Source: Phaeosaccion multiseriatum (taxonomy: Eukaryota > Ochrophyta, other classes). From it: a stretch of DNA of 64,000 nucleotides. The translations under genes and the position numbers were made by a program. This document shows positions 24,306-36,670 of the stretch, piece after piece; the first letter of the stretch is position 1; each line of letters begins with the position of its first letter. Under the pieces are notes generated by a model. It saw nothing but the letters and a program-made list of their open reading frames with translations, had not been told where the DNA came from and did no database searches. The stretch is taken from the NCBI GenBank assembly GCA_965112735.1, contig OZ218955.1:434001-498000 (forward strand), read 5' to 3'.

Positions 24306-27300
24306 TGCCACCCTCCCCTCCCCTCCCCTCCTCTCCTCTCCAGGGCTTTCACGTCTGCGATACGAACATCGGCCACCAAAGGAGATTGGAAGGGAGCCAT
24401 GGACCTTCTCACTGACATGCTAGAGGCAGCATCCGCCGCAGTAGTTGGTGCTACACCAGTAACAGGTGGTGATGCAGCCTTTGGCGACGCACCACTTTAT
24501 GATACAGCAGTACGGAGGCCCAGAGTTAATGCAACCACGAGGCCCAGGGTCGGGGGGGGAGGAGGAGAGGAGAGAGAGGAGAGGGGAGGTCAGCCGCAGT
24601 CCCCTCCGGATGCCAAGTGCTTCAACGTCGTCATCGCAGCCCTTGCACAAGCGGGACAGACTGACGCAGCCATGAACGTCCTCCGCCTCATGAAGCCGGT
24701 GAGTTGCAGTTTCACGGCCAGTTATACAAGAAGTCTAGAGAGGTGTAGTTGAACGTGTGTATCTTTGTCGGCCTCTTGACGTTTGTCCCTTGCTCCCTTG
24801 TCCTGGCTTGTCCTTGGTCTATCCTCTATTCCTCATCCTGCCCCCTCTCTGCCTTCCCTCCATCTGCTGCCATCCGGCACATTGCCCATCTACTGCCATC
24901 CACCAGGCGGGAGTGCACCCCACCGTCTACTCTTTGACGAGCGCCATCGATGCGTGCGGCAAGGGAGGCAGGCTGGAGGCGGCCTTGGAGCTCTTTCAGG
25001 GCATGGCGTATGAGTACGGGGTGCAAGTAAGTGCGTGGGGATGGCAGGGGATGGCAGGGGATGGCAGGGGATGGCAGTGGATGGTAGTGGGTGGTAGGAT
25101 GGGCTGAGGAAAGGATAGGGCGGCCACGCGATATGACGCAAGGCGAAGGCAAGGGGATCGCTTGCTCCTCTCACTTTACGTAACGGCTGGCTGACCCCAC
25201 ACACGCACCTGACACGCTGTGCATCTGCTGCCATCTTCCATATGTTGCCATCTGTGTGTGCAGCCCAACACGTACACGTACAACACGCTCATCAATGCGT
25301 GTGCGAGGGCCGGGGAGTACGACAGAGCCCTCGAGTTGCTCAGCGACATGGAGAGGAGGGCGGCAGCAGACGCAGCAGTTGGTGATACAGCAGATGCAGC
25401 AGCAGTTGGTGATACAGGGGCAGCGGTGGGGCTGAGCGGAGGGGACGACAGAATTACACTAGGTAAGATTACGTACGTCTTTTCGCCTTTCTTTATACGA
25501 GAGGAGGAGGGTGGTTGTTCACAGCCACACGCACGCACCCACGCACGCACTCACACAAGAGCCCCTCCAGGGGTTGATTCAAGCCTCCCCACTCACCTCC
25601 ACTCGCCCATGCCCATCCCCCCTGCCTGTCCACTGCCATCCCCCCGTCAGGTGTCATGTCGTACACATCGGTGCTGCAGGCATGTGACTCGTGTGACAAG
25701 GTGCAGGCCGTACTGGATCGAATGAAGAGCCATGTGAGTATACAAAGAGGGCAGAGGGTAGAGAGTAGAGAGTTGAGAGTTTCAGTGTAGTATAGTTGCA
25801 ACGATGAGGAGCCTTGTGAGTACACACAGAGAGCAGATAGTATAGAGTGAAGAGCAAAGTGAGTAAGCACAGAGAGTAGGGAGTGAGAGTTAAGTAGCAA
25901 CGATGAGGAGCTGTGAGTACACGGAGAGAGAGGGAGTAGACAGGGCAGAGGGTGGCGAGAGGGAGAGGAGGAATCTAGTTTCTTAGAGCTTTGAGAGTGA
26001 GAGTTTCAGCTGAGACTTTCTCCCTTGGGGCCTTCCTCCCTCCCTTCCTCCCTCCCTTGGGTCTTTCTCTCTCCCTCCCTTCGGTCTTCCTCACGAGCGC
26101 TGCTCCCCCTTCCTTCCCTTCTTTGTGTTGTTTTGGTCCCCTCCCCTCCCCTTCCCCTCCCCCCCAGGGTGTGCCCCCCAACGTGGTGTGGTACACCGCT
26201 GCCATCGCCATGTGCGGCAAACTCGGCAATTGGAAAAGGGCCGAGGCATACTTAGAGGAGGCCATCCTAGACCCGTAAGTCAACGAGAGTGAGAGTGTGG
26301 CGGGTGGAGTGGCTACTTCTTCTCTTTAGTTTAGTTTAGTTGGATTGGATTGGAATTCCACCCCCCTTACCTGTCCCTACCTCTCCCCTCCATCCACTCC
26401 ATCCACTGCCATCTGTCCGTCCCCTGCCATCCACCTTTCTTGTCCCAGTGACGTGTCCGTGAACGTGCGCACTTACAACGCGGCCCTCGGAGCTCTGGCC
26501 AAGGCCGGGGAGGCGGACAGAGCTGTGGGGTTGCTCGAGGAGATGGAGGAGAGCTCCTCAAACTCAAACTCAAACGGAGATGCAGCAAGCGCAAACGCAA
26601 ACTCGGGCTCAAGTTCAAACTCAAACTCAAGCCCAGGCCCAAGTGACCTCTCCAACTCTCCGGCCGCGGCCTTGCTGCAGCCTACTTCCCAGAGCGGACC
26701 CGTTGGTGCTTCGGGCAGCAGTAGCAGCAGCGGTAGCAGCAGCAGCAGCAGTGGCGGTGGCAGTGACCCAGGGGGGACGATTGCGGGGGTGGCAGGGGAG
26801 GAGGAGCGTGCTGCGAGCGGGTCGAGTGGAGCGAATGATGCGGGGCAGAGTGAGCAGGCAACTTCCTCTGCTGCTGCTGCTGTCTCTACTGCAGAGCCTC
26901 AGCAGTTGGTGATACAGCCGCCACAACCACAGCCGCAGCCCGTGCCTTGTCCGAGCCTGCACACGTACAACGCGGCCATTCACGCGTGTGCCAAGGCTGG
27001 AGACTGGGCTTTGGCGCTCTATCTGCTTGGAGAGATTGAGAGGAAGGTAAGTGAGAGGGGTGAGGGAGGAGAGGGAGGCAGGGAGGGAGGGAGGGAGAGA
27101 GAAGGGAGAGAAGGAGGGAGGGGAGGAAAGGGGAGTGGAGTGGAGTGGAGGGGAGGGGAGGGAGAGAGGGAGGGAGTGAAGGAAAGGGGAGAGAGGGCGA
27201 CGGAGAGACCCCCACTGAAGCTCACTCAATAACAAATGGAACCTGAAAAACCGCCCCCATCCACTGCCATCCACCCCCATCCACTGCCATCCGTCCCCAA

Positions 27301-29241
27301 ACAGGGCTTGGTGCCGGACGTCTACAGTTACAACGGGGCCCTTGACGCATGCAATAAGGGGGGCGTTTCGGACGCTGTGAGTGCCCTGCTGGAGAGGATG
27401 CGCTGCCAGGGCTTGGTGCGGGACGCGTTTTCGTACTCGGCTGCCATCGCGGCTTGCAGGAAGGGCGGGGACACCGCTGTGGCACTCGCTTTGCTGGACG
27501 AGATGAGAGATGTCGATGGGTGAGTGACACGTGTGGCTGGGTGGGTGGGAGTGAGTGGGTGGGTGCGTGGGTGAGTGAATGAGGTATGCGGGTGGGTGAG
27601 TGAGTGGGTGAGACATGTGGGTGGGTGGGTGAGTGAGTGAGTAGAGGGCAGTGTATGGGCGTGAGGGTGTAAGGGGCAGGCCGGCAGGCAGGCAGTGGTG
27701 GTCGCGTTACGTTGCTCACTCCCACCTCCTCTCCCCCACTGCCATCCCACCCCCTCCTCCATCCACTGCCATCCCACCCCCTCCTCCATCCACTGCCATC
27801 CCATGCCCACCCCCCACACAGGCTGCCCCCCTCTGACTACCACTACAGCAGCGCTGTGGGAGCGGCGTGTACGGACGGCGATTGGCTCACTGCCCAGGGC
27901 CTGTTGAGGAGGATGCGTGGAGAGGGCATGGTGCCGGATACCGCCACTTACGCTGCGGCAATCTGTGTTGCTGCCAAGGCAGACCAGCCAGATAGGTCAG
28001 TGTGTGTGTGTGTGTGTGCGTTTGTGTGTAGTATGCGTGTGTGTGTGTGTTGTGGGTGTGGACGCTTGTGTGTTCAACTGCCCTTCTGCAAACAACCAAC
28101 CAACCATCCCCTTACGTAAGGGAACATAACAAACATACAACCCCCTTGCATGACGTAACAGGGCGAGCGAGATGCTCGCGGAGATGCAGTCGCTTGGCCA
28201 CCCCCCCTCCCTGGCCTGTCACCACGCCATCCTTGCCGCACATGCCAGCCGCGGAGACACTGCTCGGACCTTCGCCCTGCTGACAGACATGAAGGCCAAG
28301 GGGGTTCATCCCGATGCTCATACATACGCCATTGTGTCGCATAGCCTGGCCACCAGCGACGCGGGCCGAGAGGAGGTGAGGAGGAGAGGGAGAGAGGGAG
28401 GGAGGGAGGGAGGGAGGGAGGGAGGGAGGGAGGGATGGAGGGAGGGAGGGAGAGGCACTATGTCATTCATTGACTCAATCAACTCAAACTCACACTCACA
28501 CATACATACTCACCGTGCCCTTCCCTCTGTTCCATCTCCATTACCTCTCAGGTGAGCGAGCTCCTTGCAAGCATGCGTGAACTCGGCATCATGCAGGCTC
28601 CCATCACCTCCTCCGCAGTAGCCCCACCACCCCCCTTCAGGTTCAGCAGCAGTAGCAGCACCAGCAGCAGCAGTTACAGCAGTTTCAGTCGCGTCAACCG
28701 AGCGCTGTCCGAGGAGGAACGGCAGAAGCGCAAGCAGTATCGTAGAGGGACGGGGAGGAGGAGCTCCACTTCAGGCACTTCAGGCTTGCTGCAGGACCTT
28801 ATCCGAAGGAGTGGACCTGCGGCAGCGGGGGGTGTTTCGGATGGGTCAGGGGCAGTAGCAGGGGCAGGCGTTGGTGGTGCAGCAGTAGGAGCAGTTGGTG
28901 GTGCAACAGCAACAGGGCCCGGTGCTGCTCCGGTGGCTCGGGTGGCTTCCCCTTACTCCGCTGCCGCCGCCGCCATTGAAGCCGCCTTTGGACCCTCCTT
29001 CGGAAGAGGCAAGAGGGGACCGGGGGGGTTGAGTAGGCCGCACCTTACAGCTGCAGAGGCGTCAGCGGAAGCGGCGGCGGCTGCTTCAGAGGCCTTGGCG
29101 GCGCTGAGGGATGCGACAGCTCAAGCGGAGGAGGAGGCCGCAGCAGCGCTGGGGAGGAGCGAGGCGGCCATTCGGGCAGCAGCAGCGCAGGTGGTGGCGG
29201 AGGAGGAGGAAGAGGCGGAGAGGAAGAGCAAGGCGCAGTAA
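19013..29241 (+). CDS. Large pentatricopeptide repeat (PPR) protein, 21 exons
   Basis: Exons: 19013-19554, 19823-20366, 20708-20887, 21156-21242, 21501-21622, 21732-22059, 22271-22349, 22557-22753, 23222-23371, 23529-23816, 23923-24143, 24344-24698, 24907-25026, 25264-25462, 25651-25733, 26168-26274, 26449-27046, 27305-27519, 27822-27995, 28162-28375, 28552-29241. Phases close throughout to 1830 residues. Residues 1-180 are basic and end in a long RGG-type Arg/Gly tract. A core of PPR units follows (repeated TYNxLI, YTAAI, MxxxGLxPD signatures), interrupted by Ser/Asn/Asp linkers. The C-terminal 200 residues are Ala/Glu-rich. Such proteins bind RNA in plastids or mitochondria; the RGG tract may add RNA affinity. 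The target is not readable. The start at 19013 was preferred because the ATG at 18623 overlaps the neighbouring gene; 19084 is another option. Motif A copies occur at 25378, 25405 and 26905. Confidence 0.88.
23377..23460. repeat. Motif B cluster in PPR intron 9
   Basis: Four or five CCATCCACTGCCATCC-like units are packed in the intron 23372-23528. Similar clusters lie in introns at 24857-24905, 25038-25087, 25220-25252, 26397-26435, 27256-27298 and 27734-27803. Confidence 0.8.
25378..25420 (+). repeat. Dispersed motif A, two copies in a PPR exon
   Basis: An exact copy at 25378-25393 and a near copy at 25405-25420, both read as AVGDT. Another copy at 26905-26920 in the same gene is read in a different frame as QLVIQ. 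Confidence 0.85.
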
Positions 29242-29291
29242 CAGCTGTAGCGGCAGCAGGAGGACCAGCGGTGGTAGCTGCAGGAGTAGTC

Positions 29292-29333
<42 letters not shown>

Positions 29334-29888
29334 GCAGCCGCAGCAGTGACAATTTAGTTACCTCAACCCCCCCTTCTCTCGGGAGGGAGAGATACAGCAG
29401 AAGGAGAGAGACAGAGACGGCTGCTCAAAGCAGTACTGCAGCAGAGCAAGCGACAGAAGCACGACCGTCTACCTTTTAACTTAAAATCAAAGAGACCTAC
29501 CGATCCAACCGACACGGGTGGAGGCTGTGTTATGGTGCTTGCTGTGTGCGCTGTGATGATGTGATGTGATGCTGTCACCTCCCCTCCAACCTCCTTCCTA
29601 TCATACGAAGAGCTTCCGCAGCCTCCTGTCCGTTCGAGCAATCACACCGATGGAGGCTGGCCACTGGCCAAGTACATGCCCATCCTGGACTCGGAAACCA
29701 TCCTTCGCCTCTCTGTAACAAAACTGGTTATATTTCGACGGGAGGGTGATAAAGCTATAAAAGGAGCGGTATCGGTCTACTCCTTAACGGACTCGTGTGT
29801 TTACTATACGAAGCCAAGGCCTCAAGCTACTTGCGCCCCCAAGGGAGAGGAAGAAGTGGGTGGTAGGAGCCCCTTTCCTCCTCCAACC
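29242..29888. other. Convergent 3' intergenic region
   Basis: This contains a (GCA)n tract at about 29290-29345 just after the PPR stop codon and no convincing gene. It presumably holds the 3' ends of the PPR and helicase transcripts. Confidence 0.5.
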
Positions 29889-32480
29889 TCAACCTCCCCC
29901 CCCCTCAGCCTCTTCGCCCTCCTCTTCCTCATCCTCCTCCACCTCCTCCCCCCTCAAGGCAGCCTCGTACTCCTTCTTGCTAATCTTGCCCTTGCGGAGC
30001 CGTTTGTGCAGCCTCTCCTCCAGTGCCAATTCATCCCACTCCTCCATGATCGTGGCATGCTTGCTCTTCTTGGTCTTCTTTGCTATCCGAATCGCCTCCT
30101 CCTTCTCCTTCTGCTCCCTCCTCTTGTCCTTCAACCTTTGCTTGGCTGCCTCCTTTCCCCCCTCCGATGCCTCCTGTAACCGCCTCTCGTCGTGCTCCTT
30201 CTTGAGTCCCTCCAACCTCTTCTTCCTCGCCTTCTCCCTCGTCTTGTCACTGTACTCAATGGCCGCCGTGTCCAGCCCTGCCTCCTCTTCAAAGCCAAGG
30301 TTTTGCATGTTCACATCCTTCAATTCCTTGATTTTTGGCATCTTGAGCAGGGAGAATCCACGTGCAGCGGCGGCAAGGTCGAGTTCGTTGAAGCGGAAGA
30401 TGAATTGGCACTGGTGCTCTCGGTAGGCCCGTACGAACGAGATGAAGGCACGTGTGCCCTTCTCAAGCAGGTCGCGATCACTCTTGACCATCTGCTTGAC
30501 CCGCGTTCCGGGATCCTGTGCCGGGCCTTGTGGTGATACCTCGCCATCTGTAAACATGTCCCTCTCCTCCATGGGCACCCCTCTCCTTCGCAGGAACTCA
30601 ATGTACGCGTCCTCCGGTTCTGTGAGAAGCGTGAGAGAAGCACCAACACGCCCCGCCCGCGCCGTCCGCCCCACTCGATGCACGAAGAAGGACGGGTCTG
30701 TTGGGGGGTCGAACTGTACGATCCAATCGACGTCAGGAATGTCAATGCCCCTCGCTGCTACATCGGTGCACACGAGCAGACCGCGGGGCGCGCTGGAGAA
30801 GCTCTGAAACACCCCGGCACGCCGCTTCTGCACCATCCTCCCGTGAAGGGCAAACACGGGACAGTCCATCTGTGAAGAAGATGCGCCCCCCTCCTCCTCG
30901 TCCCCCTCCTCGTCCTCGTCCTCGACCTCGTGGTCTTCGCCCTCCCCCTTCTTTTTATTCTTCTTGTTCTTGTTCTTGTTCTTCTTCTTGTCGTTGTTGC
31001 TGTGGTCCTGTACCACCAACAGCTGCTCCAGTACCTTGGAGTAGAAATCCACGCTCGCGCAAGTGACGAGGAAGATGATGACCTTGGTGTCAGGATGCGT
31101 CCGGAGAAAGCCCACCAACTGTCGTAGCTTCTCATCGGCGGCGCACTTGATGTAATAGTTGCGCAGCGTGGAGGGGGTGGCTTGCTGTAAGTTGCTGCTC
31201 TGTGAGTGCACTGCCACACACACAGAGGTCGGGTTGCGAAGCCCCGCGCGAGCAAGGTCCTTGACCTGCTTCGTTTGTGTGGCTGAGAAGAGGCCGGTCC
31301 TTCTCTGCTTGGGAAGGACCTTGAGAATGGAGGAGAGAGTCGCCATGAATCCCATGTCAAGTAGCGTGTCGGCTTCGTCAAGGAGCAGCACCTCCAGCTC
31401 CTTCACGTTGAATATGCCGAAGTGCCCCAGCAAGTGGTCCAGTCTGCCTGGTGTGCCCACAAGCACATTGGCTCCCTTCTCCTGGAAGGCCTCCACCATG
31501 CCGTCCACGCCGGTCCCGCCCACCGCCAGTACGGGTTTCAGTTCCTCCACGTGGAGCGCAAAGTGCTTCAACACTTTGAAGATTTGTCCGGCAAGCTCTC
31601 GGGTCGGTGTGATGATAATGGCCCCGATCTGATGCTTCTTGAGCGGAGTTTCTCTGCGGAGAATCATCTCCACGAGCGGAATGACAAAGGCCAGCGTCTT
31701 TCCCGAACCCGTCACGGCCTCCACGCACACATCCTTCTTGCGCAGGAAGAGGGGGATGGTGGCGGCCTGCACAGGTGTCATATGCGAGAACCCCAGCGCG
31801 TCCACCGCGGAGAGGCACTCTTTGCTTAGAGCAGGGGTGCAGCTGCGGAAGGAGAGCCCCGCCGCCGCGCCCCCGCCCTTACCAGACCCCCCCCGGCCAC
31901 CGCCGGCACCTGTTGGTGATACGGCAGAAGCGCTTGCTCTGCCTGGAAGTCGACCTCCCGACTCCTCTTCATCTCCTTCTCCCGCGTGGACCATTTGTTC
32001 ATCCTTCTCGCCTCCTTCACCGTTGACCTCCTCCTCTTCCTCATCATCACTATCAGCCGTGCTCCCTGCTGTCTCTGCTGCCTTCGTCTCTTTATCGCGC
32101 CCGCTTCCACAACTTGCCCCTCCGCCTCCCACCCCACCATCATCTCTGACACCCTCCCCTTTCTTCATATTTTTCTTCTGCTTCTTCTTCTGCTTCTTCA
32201 AATGTATCTTCCCGCTTGAAGGGCCTGAAGTGCCTCCTGCTGCGGCCACGAGCCGGCCATGGGATGCGGCAGGCCCTCCTCTCTGCTGCTGCTGAGCAAG
32301 AGCATCACCGCTCCGCTTGCGCTTCTTGCTGCCGCTGCTACTGCTGGTGCTGCTTCCCTTCTTCGTACCGCCGCTGCCATTGCCAGGAGACTTGCCCGGC
32401 TTCATCCTGGCTTCCATGCTTGACGAGTGCGCGGCCTTTGGTTCACACTCCAAATGACGACGATGATCGGATTCCAACAT
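29889..32480 (-). CDS. DDX55: DEAD-box RNA helicase of the DDX55/Spb4 family
   Basis: One exon encodes 863 residues. All core motifs are readable: Q motif MTPVQAATIP (about residue 234), motif I VTGSGKT (about 255), PTRELA, GTPGRL, motif II DEAD (about 366), motif III SAT (about 398), motif V/VI TDVAARGIDIPDV and HRVGRTARAG (about 600). DDX55/Spb4 is picked out by PVQAATIPLFLRKKDV, by GAIIITPTRELA, and by the C-terminal block KGTRAFISFVRAYREH with FIFRFNELDL and FSLLKMPKIKEL. Family members act in the nucleolus on the 60S ribosomal precursor. The N-terminal 200 residues are low-complexity with Lys clusters and contain AVSPT (motif A at 31912). A Lys/Asn/Glu/Asp insert of about 60 residues interrupts the second RecA domain (30880-31000), which is unusual. 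The Met near 32414 is an alternative start. Confidence 0.95.
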   Translation of the reverse strand: MLESDHRRHLECEPKAAHSSSMEARMKPGKSPGNGSGGTKKGSSTSSSSGSKKRKRSGDALAQQQQRGGPAASHGRLVAAAGGTSGPSSGKIHLKKQKKKQKKNMKKGEGVRDDGGVGGGGASCGSGRDKETKAAETAGSTADSDDEEEEEVNGEGGEKDEQMVHAGEGDEEESGGRLPGRASASAVSPTGAGGGRGGSGKGGGAAAGLSFRSCTPALSKECLSAVDALGFSHMTPVQAATIPLFLRKKDVCVEAVTGSGKTLAFVIPLVEMILRRETPLKKHQIGAIIITPTRELAGQIFKVLKHFALHVEELKPVLAVGGTGVDGMVEAFQEKGANVLVGTPGRLDHLLGHFGIFNVKELEVLLLDEADTLLDMGFMATLSSILKVLPKQRRTGLFSATQTKQVKDLARAGLRNPTSVCVAVHSQSSNLQQATPSTLRNYYIKCAADEKLRQLVGFLRTHPDTKVIIFLVTCASVDFYSKVLEQLLVVQDHSNNDKKKNKNKNKKNKKKGEGEDHEVEDEDEEGDEEEGGASSSQMDCPVFALHGRMVQKRRAGVFQSFSSAPRGLLVCTDVAARGIDIPDVDWIVQFDPPTDPSFFVHRVGRTARAGRVGASLTLLTEPEDAYIEFLRRRGVPMEERDMFTDGEVSPQGPAQDPGTRVKQMVKSDRDLLEKGTRAFISFVRAYREHQCQFIFRFNELDLAAAARGFSLLKMPKIKELKDVNMQNLGFEEEAGLDTAAIEYSDKTREKARKKRLEGLKKEHDERRLQEASEGGKEAAKQRLKDKRREQKEKEEAIRIAKKTKKSKHATIMEEWDELALEERLHKRLRKGKISKKEYEAALRGEEVEEDEEEEGEEAEGGGG
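31912..31927 (+). repeat. Dispersed motif A copy in helicase gene
   Basis: One mismatch to GTTGGTGATACAGCAG; antisense to the gene, so read as AVSPT. Confidence 0.75.
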
Positions 32481-32918
32481 GTGAGCCAGCGACCGTGGAT
32501 CCTCTCGGAAGGATGATGTTGAAATAGATCAAATCCTGACCGCGCAGGACCGCGGCGCGGCCCTCTGAGTTGCCACCAGTATGGTGGACGTAAGCGAGGA
32601 GGAGGACCGCAGGATACTCAGCCCTCTTCCTCGCAACGGGCGGCCCGAAGACCTGGCACTGCAAGAGTAAATGGAATAAAGGATTGGTACGGGATGTGGA
32701 TAACTCTTTCTCTAACAAACGTAGTTCTTCTCGGTCTGCGCGACAATTGGCTCGTAGGTAAGAAGGTAGTTAAGCGGGACGGGAGGAAAGCTGGAAAGCA
32801 AAGAGAGAGATCCAGGGTGCATGCATGGCAATGGCAATGAAGGCGTCCGAGGTACATTCTGAGAAGACACGTTGCGCGACCGAGAACATGGTATTTTGTG
32901 CTGCTGTCTGTGTACGGA
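32481..32918. other. Upstream region of helicase gene
   Basis: About 440 bases with no supported coding frame. This is the expected promoter side of the helicase gene. Confidence 0.4.
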
Positions 32919-33440
32919 AGGAGGTGAGGGTGTTGACGAAAGGAGATGAGGGTGTTGACGATGTCTCAGCACGAGAACCTCGTGCCACTACGGGGCGTCT
33001 GCATGGACCCGAGCAGCTTGGTGTACCCACTCATGAGGGGAGGCAGCTTGGACGCGTATCTACCCGTCTGTGCAACGCCACAGGGAGGGTCGGAGCGAGT
33101 GCCGCTGTCCGCTCCGAGACGCTTGGCATAGTGGTCGGCGTTGCCAAAGCTCTGATGTACCTGCACAGCGAGGGAATCATCCACCCGGATGTGAAGCCCC
33201 ACAACATCGTCTTGTAGGAGGAGGTGAGTGAGGGGGACGCCTCCCTGGGAGTGCGTCGGGGGGACGTCGGAATTGCTCGGGTTTCCGATGCGACATGAGG
33301 GCAACGGTAGGATCGGGCATGACGGCATGACAGGACCGGGCTTATACATGGACCGGGAACTACATGCGTTGCGGTAAGCCCAGGTGTGAGCACGATGTGT
33401 ACTCTCTGAGCGTGGAATACAACACTGGAACACGTTTGTG
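32919..33440 (+). pseudogene. Decayed protein kinase (TKL-like) fragment
   Basis: Recognisable kinase blocks occur in order but in different frames. Frame 3 holds HENLVPLRGVC and LVYPLMRGGSLDAYL (32946-33131). Frame 2 holds GVAKALMYLHSEGIIHPDVKPHNIVL, then TAG (about 33130-33217). Frame 3 returns with DVGIARVSDAT, then TGA (about 33264-33296). Frame 1 holds EHDVYSLSVEY (about 33388). The catalytic HRD is HPD, the DFG motif is DVG, and the subdomain VIII APE is absent or degraded. Frameshifts and stops interrupt the domain, and the N-lobe with its ATP-binding loop is not seen. A 22-23-base tandem duplication at about 32919-32961 sits at the left edge. Introns could rescue one break but not the HPD and DVG changes, so this is best called a pseudogene. 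Confidence 0.75.
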
Positions 33441-34412
33441 GGTTAGAAGAGAAGTCGTATGCTGTATGCCGTGGTCAGCGGGGGCGCGGAGGAGACCCTT
33501 CGACCCTTCCACCTAGCTCGGATGAATGAATCCATCAATGAGATTTATTCATTCGAGAAGTATGTAGTACTACGTATTAAGTATATATATTATTGGGGGG
33601 TCGGACAGAGCCCCAAACAGCCCAAGCAGGCACCAGAATACTTGGTGCGATTGAAAAGCCTGCCCTGTGACCCCTTCACTTCTTTAATTACATCTCCAAG
33701 GCGTAGTTACTGCTGCTGCTCTGCTACACCTCGTCTCTGAGGAACCGTTTCTTTTGTGATGGACCGAACGAAAGGCGCCGTCCCTGTACTCCCAACAACG
33801 AAGTCTCCAAGGCCATCGGGTAGAGTCCGATCGCTGCTGCTCCCACCGCTGAGCTGCTGATGCTGTATCACCAACTACTGCGCTTGATTAAGCCACGACC
33901 ATTGACCCACGCCACGCACTCAAGGCTGTCTGCTGCCTTCCCTGACTTCCCGGCCGTGTTGCAGCCAAGGCCCGACGGTGGCACTCTTTCCTCCCCGAAG
34001 CGTTACGGGACGGAAACGCCATCCTACTGCTGTATCACAACTGCTGCTGCTGCTTCTGCTGCTGTATCACCAACTGCTGCTCCTGCTGTTGCCGCTGCTA
34101 TCTATGCACGGAGGCCATTTGCTCCATCTTGGCTCAATGCAGGAAAAGCAATCCTCCTCCAACAGCAGGCAGAAGTAGCAGCAGCCGTAGCGGCAGCATC
34201 AGTTGGTGATACGGCAGCAGCAGCTCCCCCTCCCTCGGTCCCAACACTCTCTGTGCCTGCCCTGACACAGGCCATGTCACTCCTGTTCGTGTCCCTCTCC
34301 TTGCCCCTCTCCTAATCCGTAGTAAATTCGCCGTGCCACCATCTCCACATCGGCACATCGTGCTACGACTGAGACCATGATTGAGCTGCTCAAACTGAAA
34401 CTGAAACTGTAG
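33441..34412. other. Intergenic region with a cluster of motif A copies
   Basis: A/T-richer DNA lies at 33520-33600. From 33860 to 34217 there are four copies of motif A in both orientations within Gln/Ala-type triplet DNA. An open frame at 33860-34315 consists largely of translated repeat and has no recognisable domain. No gene is called. Confidence 0.5.
34026..34217. repeat. Motif A cluster outside genes
   Basis: Inverted copies at 34026-34040 (one base missing) and 34059-34074 (exact), and a direct copy at 34202-34217 (one mismatch). A further inverted copy is at 33860-33875. Confidence 0.8.
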
Positions 34413-35704
<1,292 letters not shown>

Positions 35705-36670
35705 CTTGTCTGGTCCTATGCTGCCCCCCCCTCTCCCCTTCCGCCTTCAACTCACTGCTACTGCTGCTGATGATCCGTCTGAAATCGGCTGCTTACCCTC
35801 CTTCCTTCCTGTTGCTCCTGAAAGCGGTTGTCTCTATCTTTTTGTCCTAGAGAGGGGCAGGGGGGGGGGGTGTGGTGCAGACGACACGGCCAAGATTTAA
35901 CGGACGGAAATATTTATCGACATTGCCCGGGCCGTCTGATGCGAAGAGACGCAGCAGCTGCACCCAAAGCACACGCCTCGCTCTTCTGTCAAGGCCCCTA
36001 CTTTAACCTCCTCCCGCATGTGCTATGCTCTCTCCCTGCCGGGATCTCAGGCAGCGACATGGTTCCACCCCACCCTGTCATCTCTGCTTCTATCGGCCCA
36101 TAGGCATCGCCTTCTCTCCCTTCGACCTCTCCAAGAGGATTCTAGTCTCACGGCCCCTCTTACCTGTTAGGCCTCTTCCACTCCTGCTGCTTTCTTTGTC
36201 AGCAAGTGCAGTTATCCAGAAATCATCCAGTTGTCGTTACCCGCCCCATGCCCGTATGCCTGGAAATTTTCGTGTGACACGACGGCGCGGGGAGCAACAA
36301 CCATTTTTGTACCATTGTATCACAAATTTTAAAGACCCGCAGAGAAGGAGGAAGAGGAGGGAAAGCAGGAGCAACATGCCTCACATCTGCTTGATTTATG
36401 GTGAAGAAGACGGAGAAGCGGTAAAGCAGCAGCCGCACCTTGTCCCAACTGTGGCAGAAGTAGCAGCTCATCTATCAACACGGCACCGAATGGTAACAGC
36501 TGCGGTGCCCCACTTCCATCGTCTACCGGAGTCCTGTGCGCGGCAGGGAGGGGATTGGAGGAAGGCTTCAGCCCACCTTCAGCGGAGGCGGAGAGGGACA
36601 GAGCACGGCGCAGCCAGGCACACCAAGCCACCACCACCACCACCACGGAAGAGCGCAGCGTGTGGAAGAC
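35705..36670. other. Divergent intergenic region, about 970 bases
   Basis: This is upstream of two diverging genes. Open frames cross it but none has a recognisable protein. It probably holds the promoters and 5' untranslated regions. Confidence 0.45.

Noticed and set aside
28381-28450. Regular GGGA spacing suggesting a CRISPR-like array
   Set aside because: It is a simple tetranucleotide repeat without spacers; the genome is eukaryotic. No CRISPR array was seen anywhere in the window.
33860-34315. Possible 151-residue coding sequence
   Set aside because: Most of it is translated motif A and CTG/GCA repeat, with no domain and a frame (LYHQL) not used by motif A in any firm gene.
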